Shown here: positions 8,358-17,569 of the stretch, in pieces | Numbering within the stretch: the stretch's first letter is position 1 | Layout: each line of letters opens with the position of its first letter | The notes under the pieces: model-generated | What the model saw: the letters and a program-made list of their open reading frames with translations, nothing else | Told to the model about the DNA's origin: nothing | Database searches by the model: none | Translations under genes and position numbers: made by a program | Assembly: GCF_003265345.1 (NCBI RefSeq) | Contig: NZ_QFWW01000037.1 | Span: 241,579 to 305,578, forward strand | Source: Lentzea terrae | GTDB lineage: Bacteria; Actinomycetota; Actinomycetes; Mycobacteriales; Pseudonocardiaceae | Direction: 5' to 3' | Length of the DNA: 64,000 nt

Positions 8358-9173
8358 TCAGATCAGGATGCTGGTGATCAGCTCCTTCGAGTGTTCCGCA
8401 TCCAACGCCTGCTGGTCGATCAGTTTCAGCAGGTCGGCGTAGACGGCAAGGGACGCCTTGTCTTCGAGGAAGAGGCAGGAGTTCTCGCCTTCGAGGTAGA
8501 CAGCAGGCTCGAACTTCTCGTACTCGAGCTGCATGAACGAGCCGGAAACCCCAGCGTGTGCACCGATTGCGGTCGGCATCACCCGTACCTCGATGTAGGA
8601 ACGTTGTGCCATCGCCAGGATGTGGAGCAGCTGGTCTTTCATCACGTCCGGCGATCCGACCGGAAGCCGCAACGCCTGCTCGTGGATGTAGAACACGAAC
8701 TCCCGGCTCCAGTGGAAGAGTTCGCGGCGCGCCAGCTTGGCGGCGATCACCTCCTCGTAGTCGACCGACTTGTTGCGCACCGCCCCCTGAACGAGGCCTC
8801 GCATGTAGTCGGCGGTCTGGAGGCGGCCGGGGACCAGGTTCATCGACCAGACCACGATCTTGTTGGCGAGACGTTCCTGTTCCATGAGACTGCGCATGGA
8901 ATGAGGGATTTGGAGATACCCGTTCTCGCGTGACTCGTTGTAGAGCTTGATCAGGTGACGGGCCTCGTCCGGCTTGACGCGGCAGAACCCGAGCAGCATG
9001 GCCAGCTCGGCCTCGGTGACGCCACCCTTTCCCCGCACCAGGTCGGAGAGCTTGGCTTCTTGCCAGCCGAGTGCTTCGGCGATCTGGCGGTGGGTCATCC
9101 GGGTCTGCTCGATGGCGCGGCGGAGGCCCTCGCCGAACTCCCGTCCCACCACGCTGGAAATTCGTCGTGGCAT
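8358..9173 (-). CDS. XRE-family regulator with DUF5753 domain
   Basis: A 271-residue transcription regulator. The N-terminal helix-turn-helix covers about residues 10-70 (LRRAIEQTRMTHRQIAEALGWQEAKLSDLVRGKG), and the rest is the DUF5753 domain with the motif LVPGRLQTADYMRGLV and a SREFVFYIHEQALR stretch. This family pairs with DUF397 proteins in development and antibiotic control (whiJ/bldB-type modules). The start is put at ATG 9173 (MPRRISSVVGREFG), matching family N-termini; the frame is open to 9302 but that region is not conserved-looking. Confidence 0.9.
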   Translation of the reverse strand: MPRRISSVVGREFGEGLRRAIEQTRMTHRQIAEALGWQEAKLSDLVRGKGGVTEAELAMLLGFCRVKPDEARHLIKLYNESRENGYLQIPHSMRSLMEQERLANKIVVWSMNLVPGRLQTADYMRGLVQGAVRNKSVDYEEVIAAKLARRELFHWSREFVFYIHEQALRLPVGSPDVMKDQLLHILAMAQRSYIEVRVMPTAIGAHAGVSGSFMQLEYEKFEPAVYLEGENSCLFLEDKASLAVYADLLKLIDQQALDAEHSKELITSILI

Positions 9174-9264
9174 GGCGATGAAGCTAGGAGTGCGGGTCCC
9201 CTTCGCTCCATCGTTTCCGCCCGAATTTCCCTGAAGGAAGTAGTTTTTGGAGGCCGCACAAGTT

Positions 9265-10119
9265 TTACTTTTGTGCCACTGAGTGCAGTTCTCCGAGGAC
9301 AACCTGGATCAACGGGTGGTCTTCTGTCCCACGCCGTACAGCCGCAACGACGCGTCTGAGTGGCGCCACGCCATCGACTGGTACGCCACGAACGGCGTTG
9401 CGTGGCGCCAGTGCGACTCCAGCGCCGGCCGTGACGAGTGCCTGGATGGCGCGGAAGTCGTCAGAGGTGTGCCGGATCCGTGGCGCGAACCCGGCCTGCG
9501 CACACGCCATCTCGACCACGTCGCGCAACGGGTTCCCCGGCAGCGTCACGACCCAGTCCTCGTCGGCCAGCGCGGCCAGGTCGACCGGCCCGCCCGCCAA
9601 CGCGTGCCCCGGTGGCAGCACCACGTCGAAAGGCTCGGCGTAGAGCGGAAACGCGGTGAATCGGTCCGTCGACCGGTGCTCCTCGGTGATCGCCACGTCG
9701 ATCTCACCGTCCAGCAGCAGCCGCACGCTCTCGTGCCCCTCGGCGTCCCGCACGGACAGCTCGATCGACCGGTCCCGCAACGCTTTGAGCGCCGGCGCCA
9801 CCACCTGCGTGATCGCCGACGCGAACGCAGCCACCGCGACCCGTCCCGCAGTGCCGGCGGTGAGAGCGTCCAAAGTGGCCTGTGCGCGTTCCAGTTCTGC
9901 GGCAACGACATTGGCGTGCGCGACGAGCAGTTCACCCGCAGGAGTGAGCGACACCCGTCGTCCTTTTCGGAGCAGCAGCGGGTGGCCTGCCTCCGACTCC
10001 AGCGCCGCAAGCTGCTGCGACACTGCTGACGGCGTGAGGTGCAGCGCGGCGGCCGCGGCGGTCACCGTGCCGTGGTCGGCCAACGCGCGCAACACGCGGA
10101 GCCGTCGTGGGTCGATCAC
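9265..10119 (-). CDS. LysR-family transcriptional regulator
   Basis: A 284-residue LysR-type regulator. The N-terminal winged helix runs from DPRRLRVLRALADHG through HLTPSAVSQQLAALE, and the C-terminal effector domain includes GRVAVAAFASAITQV and GAGVALAPRNAV. GTG 10119 gives the usual MIDPRRL start; the frame stays open to 10149. It starts 4 bases after the stop of the esterase gene, so it is co-transcribed with it rather than divergent, which is unusual for LysR regulators. Effector and targets unknown; the esterase is an obvious candidate. Confidence 0.9.
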   Translation of the reverse strand: MIDPRRLRVLRALADHGTVTAAAAALHLTPSAVSQQLAALESEAGHPLLLRKGRRVSLTPAGELLVAHANVVAAELERAQATLDALTAGTAGRVAVAAFASAITQVVAPALKALRDRSIELSVRDAEGHESVRLLLDGEIDVAITEEHRSTDRFTAFPLYAEPFDVVLPPGHALAGGPVDLAALADEDWVVTLPGNPLRDVVEMACAQAGFAPRIRHTSDDFRAIQALVTAGAGVALAPRNAVRGVPVDGVAPLRRVVAAVRRGTEDHPLIQVVLGELHSVAQK

Positions 10120-10123
10120 CCGC

Positions 10124-11200
10124 TCATGATGAGGGTTCACGCGCCACAACAGCCATGCGACGCAGCTCTGCCGCGGCGGCCCACATCGCCTGCCGGGCGT
10201 GCCGGTCGCAGGCCAGGAACGAAGCGAACCCGTGCACCAACCCGTCGCGGTGCAGGTGGACCACCTCGACCCCGGCGGCCCTCAGCTCGTCGGCGTACTC
10301 GGTGCCCTCGTCCCGGAACACGTCGAATCCCGCCGTGACCACGCAGGTCGGTGGCAGGCCGCGAAAATCGGGAGCGCGCAACGGCGAGGCGTACGGCTCG
10401 AGCAACCGCGTGAGGTCTGCTGTGTAGCAGGACCGGTACCAGTCGACGACCTCGAGGTTGAGGAAGTACCCGCTGCCGAAGAGTTGCCGCGACCGGTGCT
10501 CGCTCAGCCCGTCGACGGCGGGGTAGAGCAGCAGGGTGAAGGCCGGCTTCGGCCCGGCTTCGTCGACACACCGCTGTGCCACCACGGCGGCGAGCGCTCC
10601 ACCCGCGCTGTCGCCGCCCACCCCCACCACGCCACCGCCGAAGCGCTCTGCGTTGGAGACGACGTGCTGGAACGCCGCGTAGGCGTCCTCGACTCCGGCC
10701 GGATACGGGTGTTCCGGGGCGAGGGCGTACTCGACCGACACGATCCGCACGCCGCTGTGCCGGCTGAGAAAGCGGCAGATCCCGTCGTGGCTGGCCACGC
10801 TGCCGAGCACGAACCCGCCGCCGTGGAAGAAGACCAGCAGGGGCAGCGGGCCGGACGCGCCAGGAGGGCTGTACACCCGCGCCGGAACCGGGCCGCGCGC
10901 GCCGGCCACGAAGGTGTCTTGCACCTGCACGTCCGGCGCGACACCGGCGAGCAGCACGGACGACACGATGTCGAAGTCCCTGCGGACCGCCACCAGGTCG
11001 GGAACCACGTTGGGGGCGGCTCGCGGCACGGCCCGCTCCAGCGTGATCAACAGCTGCGCGGTGGGACTCAGCTGTGCGCCCTCGACTCGGACCGGCGCAC
11101 CGACGAGCGCGCGGATCACCCGGTCGGGCAGGCGCAACGCGGCCGCGACCCCGAGGGTGGCCATGCGCAGGGCCACCCGCTGCCGTGAACTCCTGGACAC
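10124..11200 (-). CDS. Alpha/beta-hydrolase (HSL-type esterase)
   Basis: A 358-residue hormone-sensitive-lipase-type esterase. Motifs in order: oxyanion-hole HGGGFVLGS, nucleophile elbow GGDSAGGALA (Ser), acid FDVFRDEG (Asp) and HGFASF (His). Residues 1-60 form a cap/N-terminal region with SPTAQLLITL. Likely a cytoplasmic carboxylesterase; substrate not predictable. The start at 11200 is followed by a second possible ATG at 11164 (MATLGVAAAL). First gene of a two-gene unit with the LysR regulator. Confidence 0.88.
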   Translation of the reverse strand: MSRSSRQRVALRMATLGVAAALRLPDRVIRALVGAPVRVEGAQLSPTAQLLITLERAVPRAAPNVVPDLVAVRRDFDIVSSVLLAGVAPDVQVQDTFVAGARGPVPARVYSPPGASGPLPLLVFFHGGGFVLGSVASHDGICRFLSRHSGVRIVSVEYALAPEHPYPAGVEDAYAAFQHVVSNAERFGGGVVGVGGDSAGGALAAVVAQRCVDEAGPKPAFTLLLYPAVDGLSEHRSRQLFGSGYFLNLEVVDWYRSCYTADLTRLLEPYASPLRAPDFRGLPPTCVVTAGFDVFRDEGTEYADELRAAGVEVVHLHRDGLVHGFASFLACDRHARQAMWAAAAELRRMAVVAREPSS

Positions 11201-11287
11201 CGGCCGATCGTTCCCCGCCCGCGTGACCAGGTGTGTCCATCTTCGAACGTTTGCGGAACGATTTCCGCGTACCTCGGATTGCTCGTC

Positions 11288-12304
11288 TCAGCGGGCAACG
11301 ATCGGGGACTCCACTTCGCCGTTCACGGGGACGTTCTGCGGCACGATCGGGTCGATGGTCGTCCTGTCCAGCAGGAGGTACTCCGCCTCGGCGACGGGTG
11401 TGTACCCGGGCAGGCCGTGCTGGGGCGTGGTGATCAAATCCAGTTTTCTGGACGGCAGGCCGGTTTCCGGGTTGACGATGAAATGGGTCTCCACGTCGGA
11501 GAACTGGAACCTGGGCGGCGCCGCGACCGCCACGCCGACGCCGGTGCTGCCGTTGCGCAGTGGCGCCTGGTCGAGGAAGCGGACCCCGTCGATCGTCTTG
11601 AGCAGCTCGAACAACGCTCGTCGCTGGTCGTCGCTCACGTTCGCAGCCATCAGTTCCATCGCGAGTGATGCGGTCCGGTACGCGTCCTTGCCGCCGACGA
11701 GGTTCTCCAGCGTCTTCTTCAGCTCCACCGGGTCCTTAGACAGCGAGTGGAGCGAGTCGAGGCGCACGTTGCTGTGCAGGGACATCTGGAACCCGGACAC
11801 AGCCGTCTTCAGCACGGCAGGTTTCATCGGTCCGACGCGCACCGAATGGTTCCCACCGACCTGGGGTGCCCTCGTCGGCTTGCCCGCCAGCTCCCACCTG
11901 GCCTCGTCCTCCCGCGAGTAGGGCTCCACCTCGCCGTCCTTCTGGATGACCGAGATCTCGGTGTCGGCGGTCAGCCACCGGTCGGTCGTCGAGCGGAACT
12001 CCACGAGGTACGGGTTCGCGGGATCGCCGACGACCATCAGCGACCAATGCCGCGTCAGCGCGTGCCACCACTGCGGAGGCGCGGCGGGCTGGACCGGCTT
12101 GGTGGGGTGCGGCAACAGGACGACCACGAGCGCGATCACCGCGGCCGCGACCAGCAAGGGAGCGAACCGCTTGACGAGCTGCGACCCGGCGACCCGGCGC
12201 CGTGGCAGCGCGATAATCCGCGCGAGGTCGCGTTCCATCCGGGCGGGATCGACCTCGGGCGTTGGCGGCTTGGCCGCAGCCAGGTCTTTCAGGAGGTCTT
12301 CCAT
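11288..12304 (-). CDS. CU044_5270-type membrane protein, sigma-factor partner
   Basis: A 338-residue membrane-anchored protein that follows an ECF sigma gene and overlaps it by 16 bases. The N-terminal cytoplasmic part MEDLLKDLAAAKPPTPEVDP resembles the start of CU044_5270-family proteins, then comes one transmembrane segment (LLVAAAVIALVVVLLP, about 55-70) and a large outer domain with strand-rich sequence ending in GLPGYTPVAEAEYLLLDRTT. Members of this family usually sit next to a sigma factor and may act as its membrane sensor or anti-sigma factor, which is an inference from position. Confidence 0.8.
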   Translation of the reverse strand: MEDLLKDLAAAKPPTPEVDPARMERDLARIIALPRRRVAGSQLVKRFAPLLVAAAVIALVVVLLPHPTKPVQPAAPPQWWHALTRHWSLMVVGDPANPYLVEFRSTTDRWLTADTEISVIQKDGEVEPYSREDEARWELAGKPTRAPQVGGNHSVRVGPMKPAVLKTAVSGFQMSLHSNVRLDSLHSLSKDPVELKKTLENLVGGKDAYRTASLAMELMAANVSDDQRRALFELLKTIDGVRFLDQAPLRNGSTGVGVAVAAPPRFQFSDVETHFIVNPETGLPSRKLDLITTPQHGLPGYTPVAEAEYLLLDRTTIDPIVPQNVPVNGEVESPIVAR

Positions 12305-12765
12305 GACTCCCTCGCACGGTCGTAGTTCGGTGTCGAGAGAGCGGCGCGCAACCGTCGTCGGGCGCGGTGCAGCCGCACGAAGAACGTCGCCGTCGTGCAG
12401 CCGAGCACCTGTGCGGCCTCCGCTGCCGGCAGCCCGTGCCACGCGACGAGTGTGAGCACCTCCTGGTCCGCGTCGGACAGGCTGGCCAACGCGGACCGAA
12501 TCTCCACGACGCGCACGAAGTCGTCGGTCACCGGCACGTCGTCGATCTCGTCGTGCCACTTCTGCCGGCGCGCGGCGAGCACGAGGTTGCGGGCGATGCC
12601 GAGCAGCCACGGCAGGGCGTTCGACGGCATCTGGTCGAGCTTGCGCCAGGCGATCGTGAAGGTCTCGCTGGTGATGTCCTCCGCCCGCTGCGCACCCGCG
12701 TGGCTCGCGGCATAGGCGAGCACACGCGGGTAGCACTCGCGGTAGACAGCCGAGAAGTCCTCCAC
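12289..12765 (-). CDS. ECF-type RNA polymerase sigma factor
   Basis: A 158-residue sigma-70-family factor with region 2 (YRECYPRVLAYA, EDITSETFTIAWRKL, WLLGIARNLVLAARR) and region 4 (SDADQEVLTLVAWHGLPAAEAAQVLGC, FFVRLHRARRRLRAAL). The GTG start at 12765 follows the purine run GAGGGAGGGG at ideal distance; the upstream GTG at 12786 would lie before this site. Co-transcribed with the membrane partner gene downstream. Signal and regulon unknown. Confidence 0.9.
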   Translation of the reverse strand: MEDFSAVYRECYPRVLAYAASHAGAQRAEDITSETFTIAWRKLDQMPSNALPWLLGIARNLVLAARRQKWHDEIDDVPVTDDFVRVVEIRSALASLSDADQEVLTLVAWHGLPAAEAAQVLGCTTATFFVRLHRARRRLRAALSTPNYDRARESWKTS

Positions 12766-12844
12766 GATCGCCCCCTCCCTCTGCACGAGGTAGTGCGCCG
12801 ACCGCTTCGATTCTTACCGCAGAGTGATGTGGGTCACAGGCAGT

Positions 12845-13247
12845 TCAACCGGTCCTGGTGAGCGACAGGGTCTGGTCGCCCTTGTCGCCGCTCACGGTGA
12901 GGTCGATCCGCTGGCCGCTGACTTTCGCCTTCATCGCGCCGCACGGGCCAGAGGTGCTGCTCAGCGCGAGGTGGTCGCCGCTCGCCTCGACCGCGCCGCC
13001 GCAGCTGATGTCCATCTGCGGCATCTGCACGTCGCGAGCTGGTAGCCGGCGAAGCCACCACCCCGATCACGGCGACGGCCAGGACGATGCCGCCGACGCC
13101 CTTCAGGTTGAAGGTGTTCCTGGTGTTCTTCCGGACGCTCTGCTGGATGACGGCGTTGTCGCCGAACGTGCCGCCGCCGACGTTGTACGCAGGGCTGTCG
13201 TTGCCCTGCGTACAACTGCCGTAGCGCGGGTCTGGTTGCTTGGCCAT
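12845..13247 (-). pseudogene. Small single-pass membrane protein gene with internal frameshift
   Basis: The first part (from ATG 13247) encodes MAKQPDPRYG, then GGGTFGDNAVIQQSVRKNTR and a transmembrane segment GVGGIVLAVAVIGVV. Near 13030-13060 the coding signal switches frame and continues as DVQMPQMDISCGGAVEASGD to SLTRTG and a stop at 12845. Staying in the first frame gives only Arg-rich nonsense. A short stretch of the third frame (FAGYQLA) also looks natural just after the membrane segment, so two small indels may be present. This is either a genuine broken gene or a sequencing error. Function unknown; the outer part has Cys residues (ISCGG, GPCGAM). Confidence 0.6.
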
Positions 13248-13304
13248 GTAGGGGAGGTCCTGTCCGGCGGCCTCACCGATACACGTCTTCACCCGATCGC
13301 TTGA

Positions 13305-14483
13305 CTACATCCGCCCGCGTGCAGCAACGAAGGCGTCGACCGCCCGGTTCACGTCGTCCAACGAGTGCGCGGCCGACATCTGCGTGCGGATCCGCGCCTT
13401 GCCGTGCGGCACCACCGGGTACGAGAAGCCGATCACGTAGATGCCCTGCTCCAGCAGCAGGTCGGCCAGCCGTGCCGCCTCGGCCGCGTCGCCGATCATC
13501 ACCGGGATGATCGGGTGCTCGCCGGGCAGCAGGTCGAAGCCCTCCTCGGTCATCCGCCGGCGGAACAGCTCGGTGTTCTCCCTGAGGCGGGTGAGCAGCT
13601 CGGACGAGCTCGACAGCAGGTCCAGCGTGGCGATCGCGGCGGCGGTGATCGACGGCGCGAGCGAGTTCGAGAACAGGTACGGCCGCGAGCGCTGGCGCAG
13701 CAGTTCGATGATCTCCGCGCGCCCGGACGTGTAGCCGCCGGACGCACCGCCGAGCGCCTTGCCGAGCGTGCCGGTGACGATGTCGACCCGGTCCTGCACG
13801 CCGAAGAGCTCCGGCGTGCCGCGGCCGGTCGGTCCGGTGAAGCCGACGGCGTGCGAGTCGTCGACCATGACCAGCGCGTTGTACCGCTCGGCCAGGTCGC
13901 AGATCTCGTCCAGCGGCGCGAGGTAGCCGTCCATGGAGAACACGCCGTCGGTCGCGATCAGCCGGTAGCGCGCGTCGGCCGCGTCCTTGAGCTGGCGCTC
14001 GAGGTCGTCCATGTCGCGGTTCTTGTACCGGAACCTGCGCGCTTTGCTGAGCCGCACGCCGTCGATGATCGACGCGTGGTTCAGCTCATCGGAGATGATC
14101 GCGTCCTCGGCGCCGAGCAGCGTCTCGAACAGACCGCCGTTCGCGTCGAAGCACGAGCTGTACAGGATCGTGTCGTCGGTGCCGAGGAACTCGCTGAGCT
14201 TGCGCTCCAGTTCCTTGTGCGGCTCCTGGGTGCCGCAGATGAACCGCACCGAGGCCATGCCGAAGCCCCAGTCGTCCAGGGCTTGCTTGGCGGCCTCGAT
14301 CAGCCGCGGGTGGTCGGCGAGCCCGAGGTAGTTGTTGGCGCAGAAGTTCAGGACCTCGTCGCCCTGGCCGACCCGCACGGCGGCGTTCTGCGGGGTGCTG
14401 ATGACACGCTCGGACTTGTAGAGCCCGGCCTCCCGGATCTCCTCGATCGTCTTGCGGAGGTCGTTCTTCAGCTCGCCGTACAT
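13305..14483 (-). CDS. kbl: Glycine C-acetyltransferase (2-amino-3-ketobutyrate CoA ligase)
   Basis: PLP enzyme, 392 residues, that splits 2-amino-3-oxobutyrate with CoA into glycine and acetyl-CoA. It shows NFCANNYLGLADHP, the strictly conserved FICGTQEPHKELE, VMVDDSHAVGF and the PLP lysine in GTLGKALGGASGG. ATG 14483 shares one base with the stop of tdh (TGATG), so the two threonine-degradation genes are translationally coupled. The frame is open to 14519 but that is inside tdh. Confidence 0.95.
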   Translation of the reverse strand: MYGELKNDLRKTIEEIREAGLYKSERVISTPQNAAVRVGQGDEVLNFCANNYLGLADHPRLIEAAKQALDDWGFGMASVRFICGTQEPHKELERKLSEFLGTDDTILYSSCFDANGGLFETLLGAEDAIISDELNHASIIDGVRLSKARRFRYKNRDMDDLERQLKDAADARYRLIATDGVFSMDGYLAPLDEICDLAERYNALVMVDDSHAVGFTGPTGRGTPELFGVQDRVDIVTGTLGKALGGASGGYTSGRAEIIELLRQRSRPYLFSNSLAPSITAAAIATLDLLSSSSELLTRLRENTELFRRRMTEEGFDLLPGEHPIIPVMIGDAAEAARLADLLLEQGIYVIGFSYPVVPHGKARIRTQMSAAHSLDDVNRAVDAFVAARGRM

Positions 14484-15514
14484 CAGGCTCCCGTCCAGTC
14501 GAGGATGACCTTGCCGCACTTGCCTTCACGCGCGGTGGCAAAGGCCTCCGCGTGCTGCGTGTGGTCGTACCGGTGCGTGATGACCGGCGCGAGGTCGAGC
14601 CCGCGCTGCAACAGCACCGTCATCGAGTACCACGTCTCGAACATCTCGCGGCCGTAAATCCCCTTGATGTGCAGCATCTTCAACACGACGCTGCTCCAGT
14701 CGACGGGGAACTCCTCCGCGGGCAGCCCCAGCATCGCGATGCGACCGCCGTGCGCCATGTTCGCGATCATGCTCTGCAACGCAGACGGCTTCCCCGACAT
14801 CTCCATGCCGACGTCGAAGCCCTCGGCCATGCCGAGCTCGTGCTGGGCTTCCTCGATGGTTTTGTGAGCCACGTTCACCGCGAGGTCGACGCCGACCTTG
14901 CTCGCCAGGTCCAGCCGGTGCTCGGACACGTCGGTGATCACGACGTTGCGGGCCCCCGCGTGCTTGGCCACCGCGGCCGCCATGATCCCGATCGGCCCGG
15001 CCCCCGTGATGATCACGTCCTCGCCGATCACCGGAAAGCTCAACGCGGTGTGCACGGCGTTGCCGAAGGGATCGAAGATCGCGGCCACGTCCAGGTCGAC
15101 CGGCGTCCGGTGCACCCACGCGTTCTGCTCGGGCAACACGACGTACTGCGCGAACGCCCCGTTGGAGTGCACGCCCAGACCGCGCGTGTTCGCACAGAGG
15201 TGCCGCCGCCCCGCCTTGCAGTTGCGGCACGTCCCACACACGAGGTGCCCCTCGCCGCTGACCAGGTCGCCCACCTTGACGCCGGTGACGGAGGCGCCAG
15301 TCTCCACGACCTCGCCGACGAACTCGTGCCCGAGCGTGAGCGGCGCCTTGATGTTTTGGGCCGCCCAGTCGTCCCACGATTCGATGTGCAGGTCGGTGCC
15401 GCAGATACCCGTGCGCAACACCCTGACCAGCACGTCCGTCGGACCCGGCGTCGGGTCGGGGACGTCGGTCAGTTCGAGGCCAGGCCCAGCGGCGACCTTG
15501 ACGAGAGCCTTCAT
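14483..15514 (-). CDS. tdh: L-threonine 3-dehydrogenase
   Basis: Zinc-dependent medium-chain dehydrogenase, 343 residues, oxidising threonine to 2-amino-3-oxobutyrate with NAD+. Catalytic zinc ligands appear as Cys 38 (GICGTDLHI) and His 63-Glu 64 (LGHEFVGEV); the four-cysteine structural zinc lobe is LVCGTCRNCKAGRRHLC, and the nucleotide fold starts at ITGAGPIGIMAAAVAKHAGA. First gene of the tdh-kbl operon, which turns threonine into glycine and acetyl-CoA. Confidence 0.95.
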   Translation of the reverse strand: MKALVKVAAGPGLELTDVPDPTPGPTDVLVRVLRTGICGTDLHIESWDDWAAQNIKAPLTLGHEFVGEVVETGASVTGVKVGDLVSGEGHLVCGTCRNCKAGRRHLCANTRGLGVHSNGAFAQYVVLPEQNAWVHRTPVDLDVAAIFDPFGNAVHTALSFPVIGEDVIITGAGPIGIMAAAVAKHAGARNVVITDVSEHRLDLASKVGVDLAVNVAHKTIEEAQHELGMAEGFDVGMEMSGKPSALQSMIANMAHGGRIAMLGLPAEEFPVDWSSVVLKMLHIKGIYGREMFETWYSMTVLLQRGLDLAPVITHRYDHTQHAEAFATAREGKCGKVILDWTGA

Positions 15515-15550
15515 GCGGGAAGTCTCACCCTTTGCTGCTTGTGCAGTCCA

Positions 15551-16999
15551 TCAGGACTTTCTGAAGCTCTTGTGCAGCTCAGCTTCAAAGGCGATGTTGC
15601 GCACCATGCCGCCGAACACCACCCCGTGAAACGGCCAGACCACCGCCCAGTAGAGGTGTCCCGCGAGCCCTTTGGGCACGAACACGGCGCGTTGGCGGTA
15701 AGTGGACCCGTGTCCTCCGCTGCCCGCCACTCGAAGCTCCAACCACGCCTTGCCGGGCACCTTCATCTCCGCGCGAAGCCTGAGCAGGCTGCCGCGTTCG
15801 ACCTCCTCGACCCGCCAGAAGTCGAGCGCCTCACCCACGTGCAACCGGTGCGGATCCCTGCGGCCCCTGCGGAGACCAACTCCCCCGACGAGCCGGTCGA
15901 GCCATCCTCTGATCGCCCAGGCCAGCGGAAACGAGTACCAGCCACGTTCGCCGCCAATGCCCTCGACGACCTCCCACAGCCGTTCCGGAGTGGCCTGCGT
16001 GTGGCGTTCGCGCTCGTCCGTGTAGACCGAACCGCCCGACCAGTCGGGGTCGGTCGGGAGAGGTTCGCTCGGGACACCAGGGGTGGAGGCTCCCGACCAG
16101 CGGGTCTCGACGTCGGCGTCGCGGATCTTGGCCAGCGCGAGCTCGACCGCCCTGTCGTAGCCGACGTTCTCACCAGGAAGCAGCACGCGGATGTCGTTCT
16201 CGCGGCACACCACCTCGTGCACCAGCGACTCGATCAACGGCCGCGCGATCGACCGGGGCACGGGCGTGACCAGGTTGACCCAGTGCGACGACAGTGCCGG
16301 CGTCAGCACGGGCACCGGGAGGACGCGGCGCTTGGGCAGCCCGGCCACCCGCGCGTACCGCAGCATCATCTCCAGGTACGTGAGCACGTCCGGCCCGCCG
16401 ATGTCGAATGTCCGGTTCGCGTCCAGCGTCGTCGCCTCGACCAGGTACCGCAGCACGTCCCGCACCGCGATCGGCTGGATCCGGTTGTGCACCCACCGCG
16501 GCGTGACCATGACCGGCAACCGCTCGGTCAGGTAGCGCAGCATCTCGAACGACGCCGACCCGGACCCGATGATCACCGCCGCCTGCAGCACCACGGCCGG
16601 TACCGACGAGCGCAGGAAGACCTCCCCGACCTCCTTGCGGGAGGCCAGGTGCGGCGACAGCGGGCCGGCCGGATGCAGTCCGCCCAGGTAGACGATCCGC
16701 CGCACACCCGCACGTGAGGCGGCCCTGGCGGTGTTCGTGGCGGCCGCGCGATCGGCATCCGCGAAGTCCGAAGAGCGCAACGAGTGCACCAGGTAGTGGA
16801 CGACCTCTACGTCCTGCATCGCCTCGGAAACGTCACCCAGCACGTCCCCGCGCACTATCTCGACGTCGGCGGCCCACGGAACGTCCCGCAGCTTCGACGG
16901 CGACCGCACCAGGCACCGCACCTCATACCCCGCCGCCAGCAGCCTGGGCACGAGCCGTCCGCCGAGGTACCCGGTCGCACCGGTCACGAGACACCGCAT
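15551..16999 (-). CDS. NAD(P)-binding SDR fused to DUF2867 domain
   Basis: A 482-residue two-domain protein. The N-terminal half is an atypical short-chain dehydrogenase (TGATGYLGGRLVPRLLAAGY nucleotide loop, VHYLVHSL, VVLQAAVIIGSGSASFE), and the C-terminal ~170 residues (from about HTQATPERLWEVVEGIGGE) form a DUF2867 domain ending in hydrophobic stretches. Such proteins are common in actinobacteria and annotated as NAD-dependent epimerases; no substrate is known. Stands alone between tdh and the LiaF-like gene. Confidence 0.85.
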   Translation of the reverse strand: MRCLVTGATGYLGGRLVPRLLAAGYEVRCLVRSPSKLRDVPWAADVEIVRGDVLGDVSEAMQDVEVVHYLVHSLRSSDFADADRAAATNTARAASRAGVRRIVYLGGLHPAGPLSPHLASRKEVGEVFLRSSVPAVVLQAAVIIGSGSASFEMLRYLTERLPVMVTPRWVHNRIQPIAVRDVLRYLVEATTLDANRTFDIGGPDVLTYLEMMLRYARVAGLPKRRVLPVPVLTPALSSHWVNLVTPVPRSIARPLIESLVHEVVCRENDIRVLLPGENVGYDRAVELALAKIRDADVETRWSGASTPGVPSEPLPTDPDWSGGSVYTDERERHTQATPERLWEVVEGIGGERGWYSFPLAWAIRGWLDRLVGGVGLRRGRRDPHRLHVGEALDFWRVEEVERGSLLRLRAEMKVPGKAWLELRVAGSGGHGSTYRQRAVFVPKGLAGHLYWAVVWPFHGVVFGGMVRNIAFEAELHKSFRKS

Positions 17000-17035
17000 G
17001 CCTCGATCCTGCGCGCCGAGACGAAGACCCGCAGT

Positions 17036-17569
17036 TCAGCGGCCGCGCTTGATCAGCACCGACCCGCCGCGCACGTACCCGCGCACCTGGAAGTGCGGGT
17101 TGCCGATCCCGTTGCGCACCTTGTCCTTGATCTCGCCTGCCTGGATCTCGACGCCGTCGATGTTCACCGACGCGGTGGGCGGCAGCACGAGCTTCACCGA
17201 GCCGACCGACACGTCCAGCTCGATGTCGACCCGCGGCGGCACGTCGGCCTGGGTGAAGTCGAGGTTCGTCGAGCCCAGCGTGTTGTGGATGACGAGCTCG
17301 TTCGGCACGACCCAGTGGCCCTTGCGGACGGTGGTGCCGAAGGAGTTGCGCAGTTCGGTGCGGGAGCGAGCCAGCTCGTTGTTGACCATGCCGGGCAGGT
17401 CGACCAGCACCGCGTTCAGGTCGGCGCGGGTCACCGCGGCCAGTGCCGTGTCGGTGCGGGTGGTGAACTCGTCGAGCGTGATCATGCCGCGGCCCACCGC
17501 CTTGTTCAGCAAGCTGACCACGTGCTCACGCTCGGGGTCGGACACGCGTAACTCTCTGGGGTCGGTCAT
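17036..17569 (-). CDS. DUF1707 protein with LiaF-like C-terminal domain
   Basis: A 177-residue protein starting MTDPRELRVSDPEREHVVSL, the DUF1707 signature (SDxxRE...L..A...G.L...EF..R), followed by an antiparallel beta domain (SVGSVKLVLPPTASVNIDGV, GNPHFQVRGYVRGGSVLIKR) like the C-terminal part of LiaF/cell-wall-active-antibiotic-response proteins. No clear membrane segment. Its ATG overlaps the response-regulator stop (ATGA), so it belongs to the kinase/regulator operon and may report on or modulate envelope stress signalling. Confidence 0.85.
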   Translation of the reverse strand: MTDPRELRVSDPEREHVVSLLNKAVGRGMITLDEFTTRTDTALAAVTRADLNAVLVDLPGMVNNELARSRTELRNSFGTTVRKGHWVVPNELVIHNTLGSTNLDFTQADVPPRVDIELDVSVGSVKLVLPPTASVNIDGVEIQAGEIKDKVRNGIGNPHFQVRGYVRGGSVLIKRGR

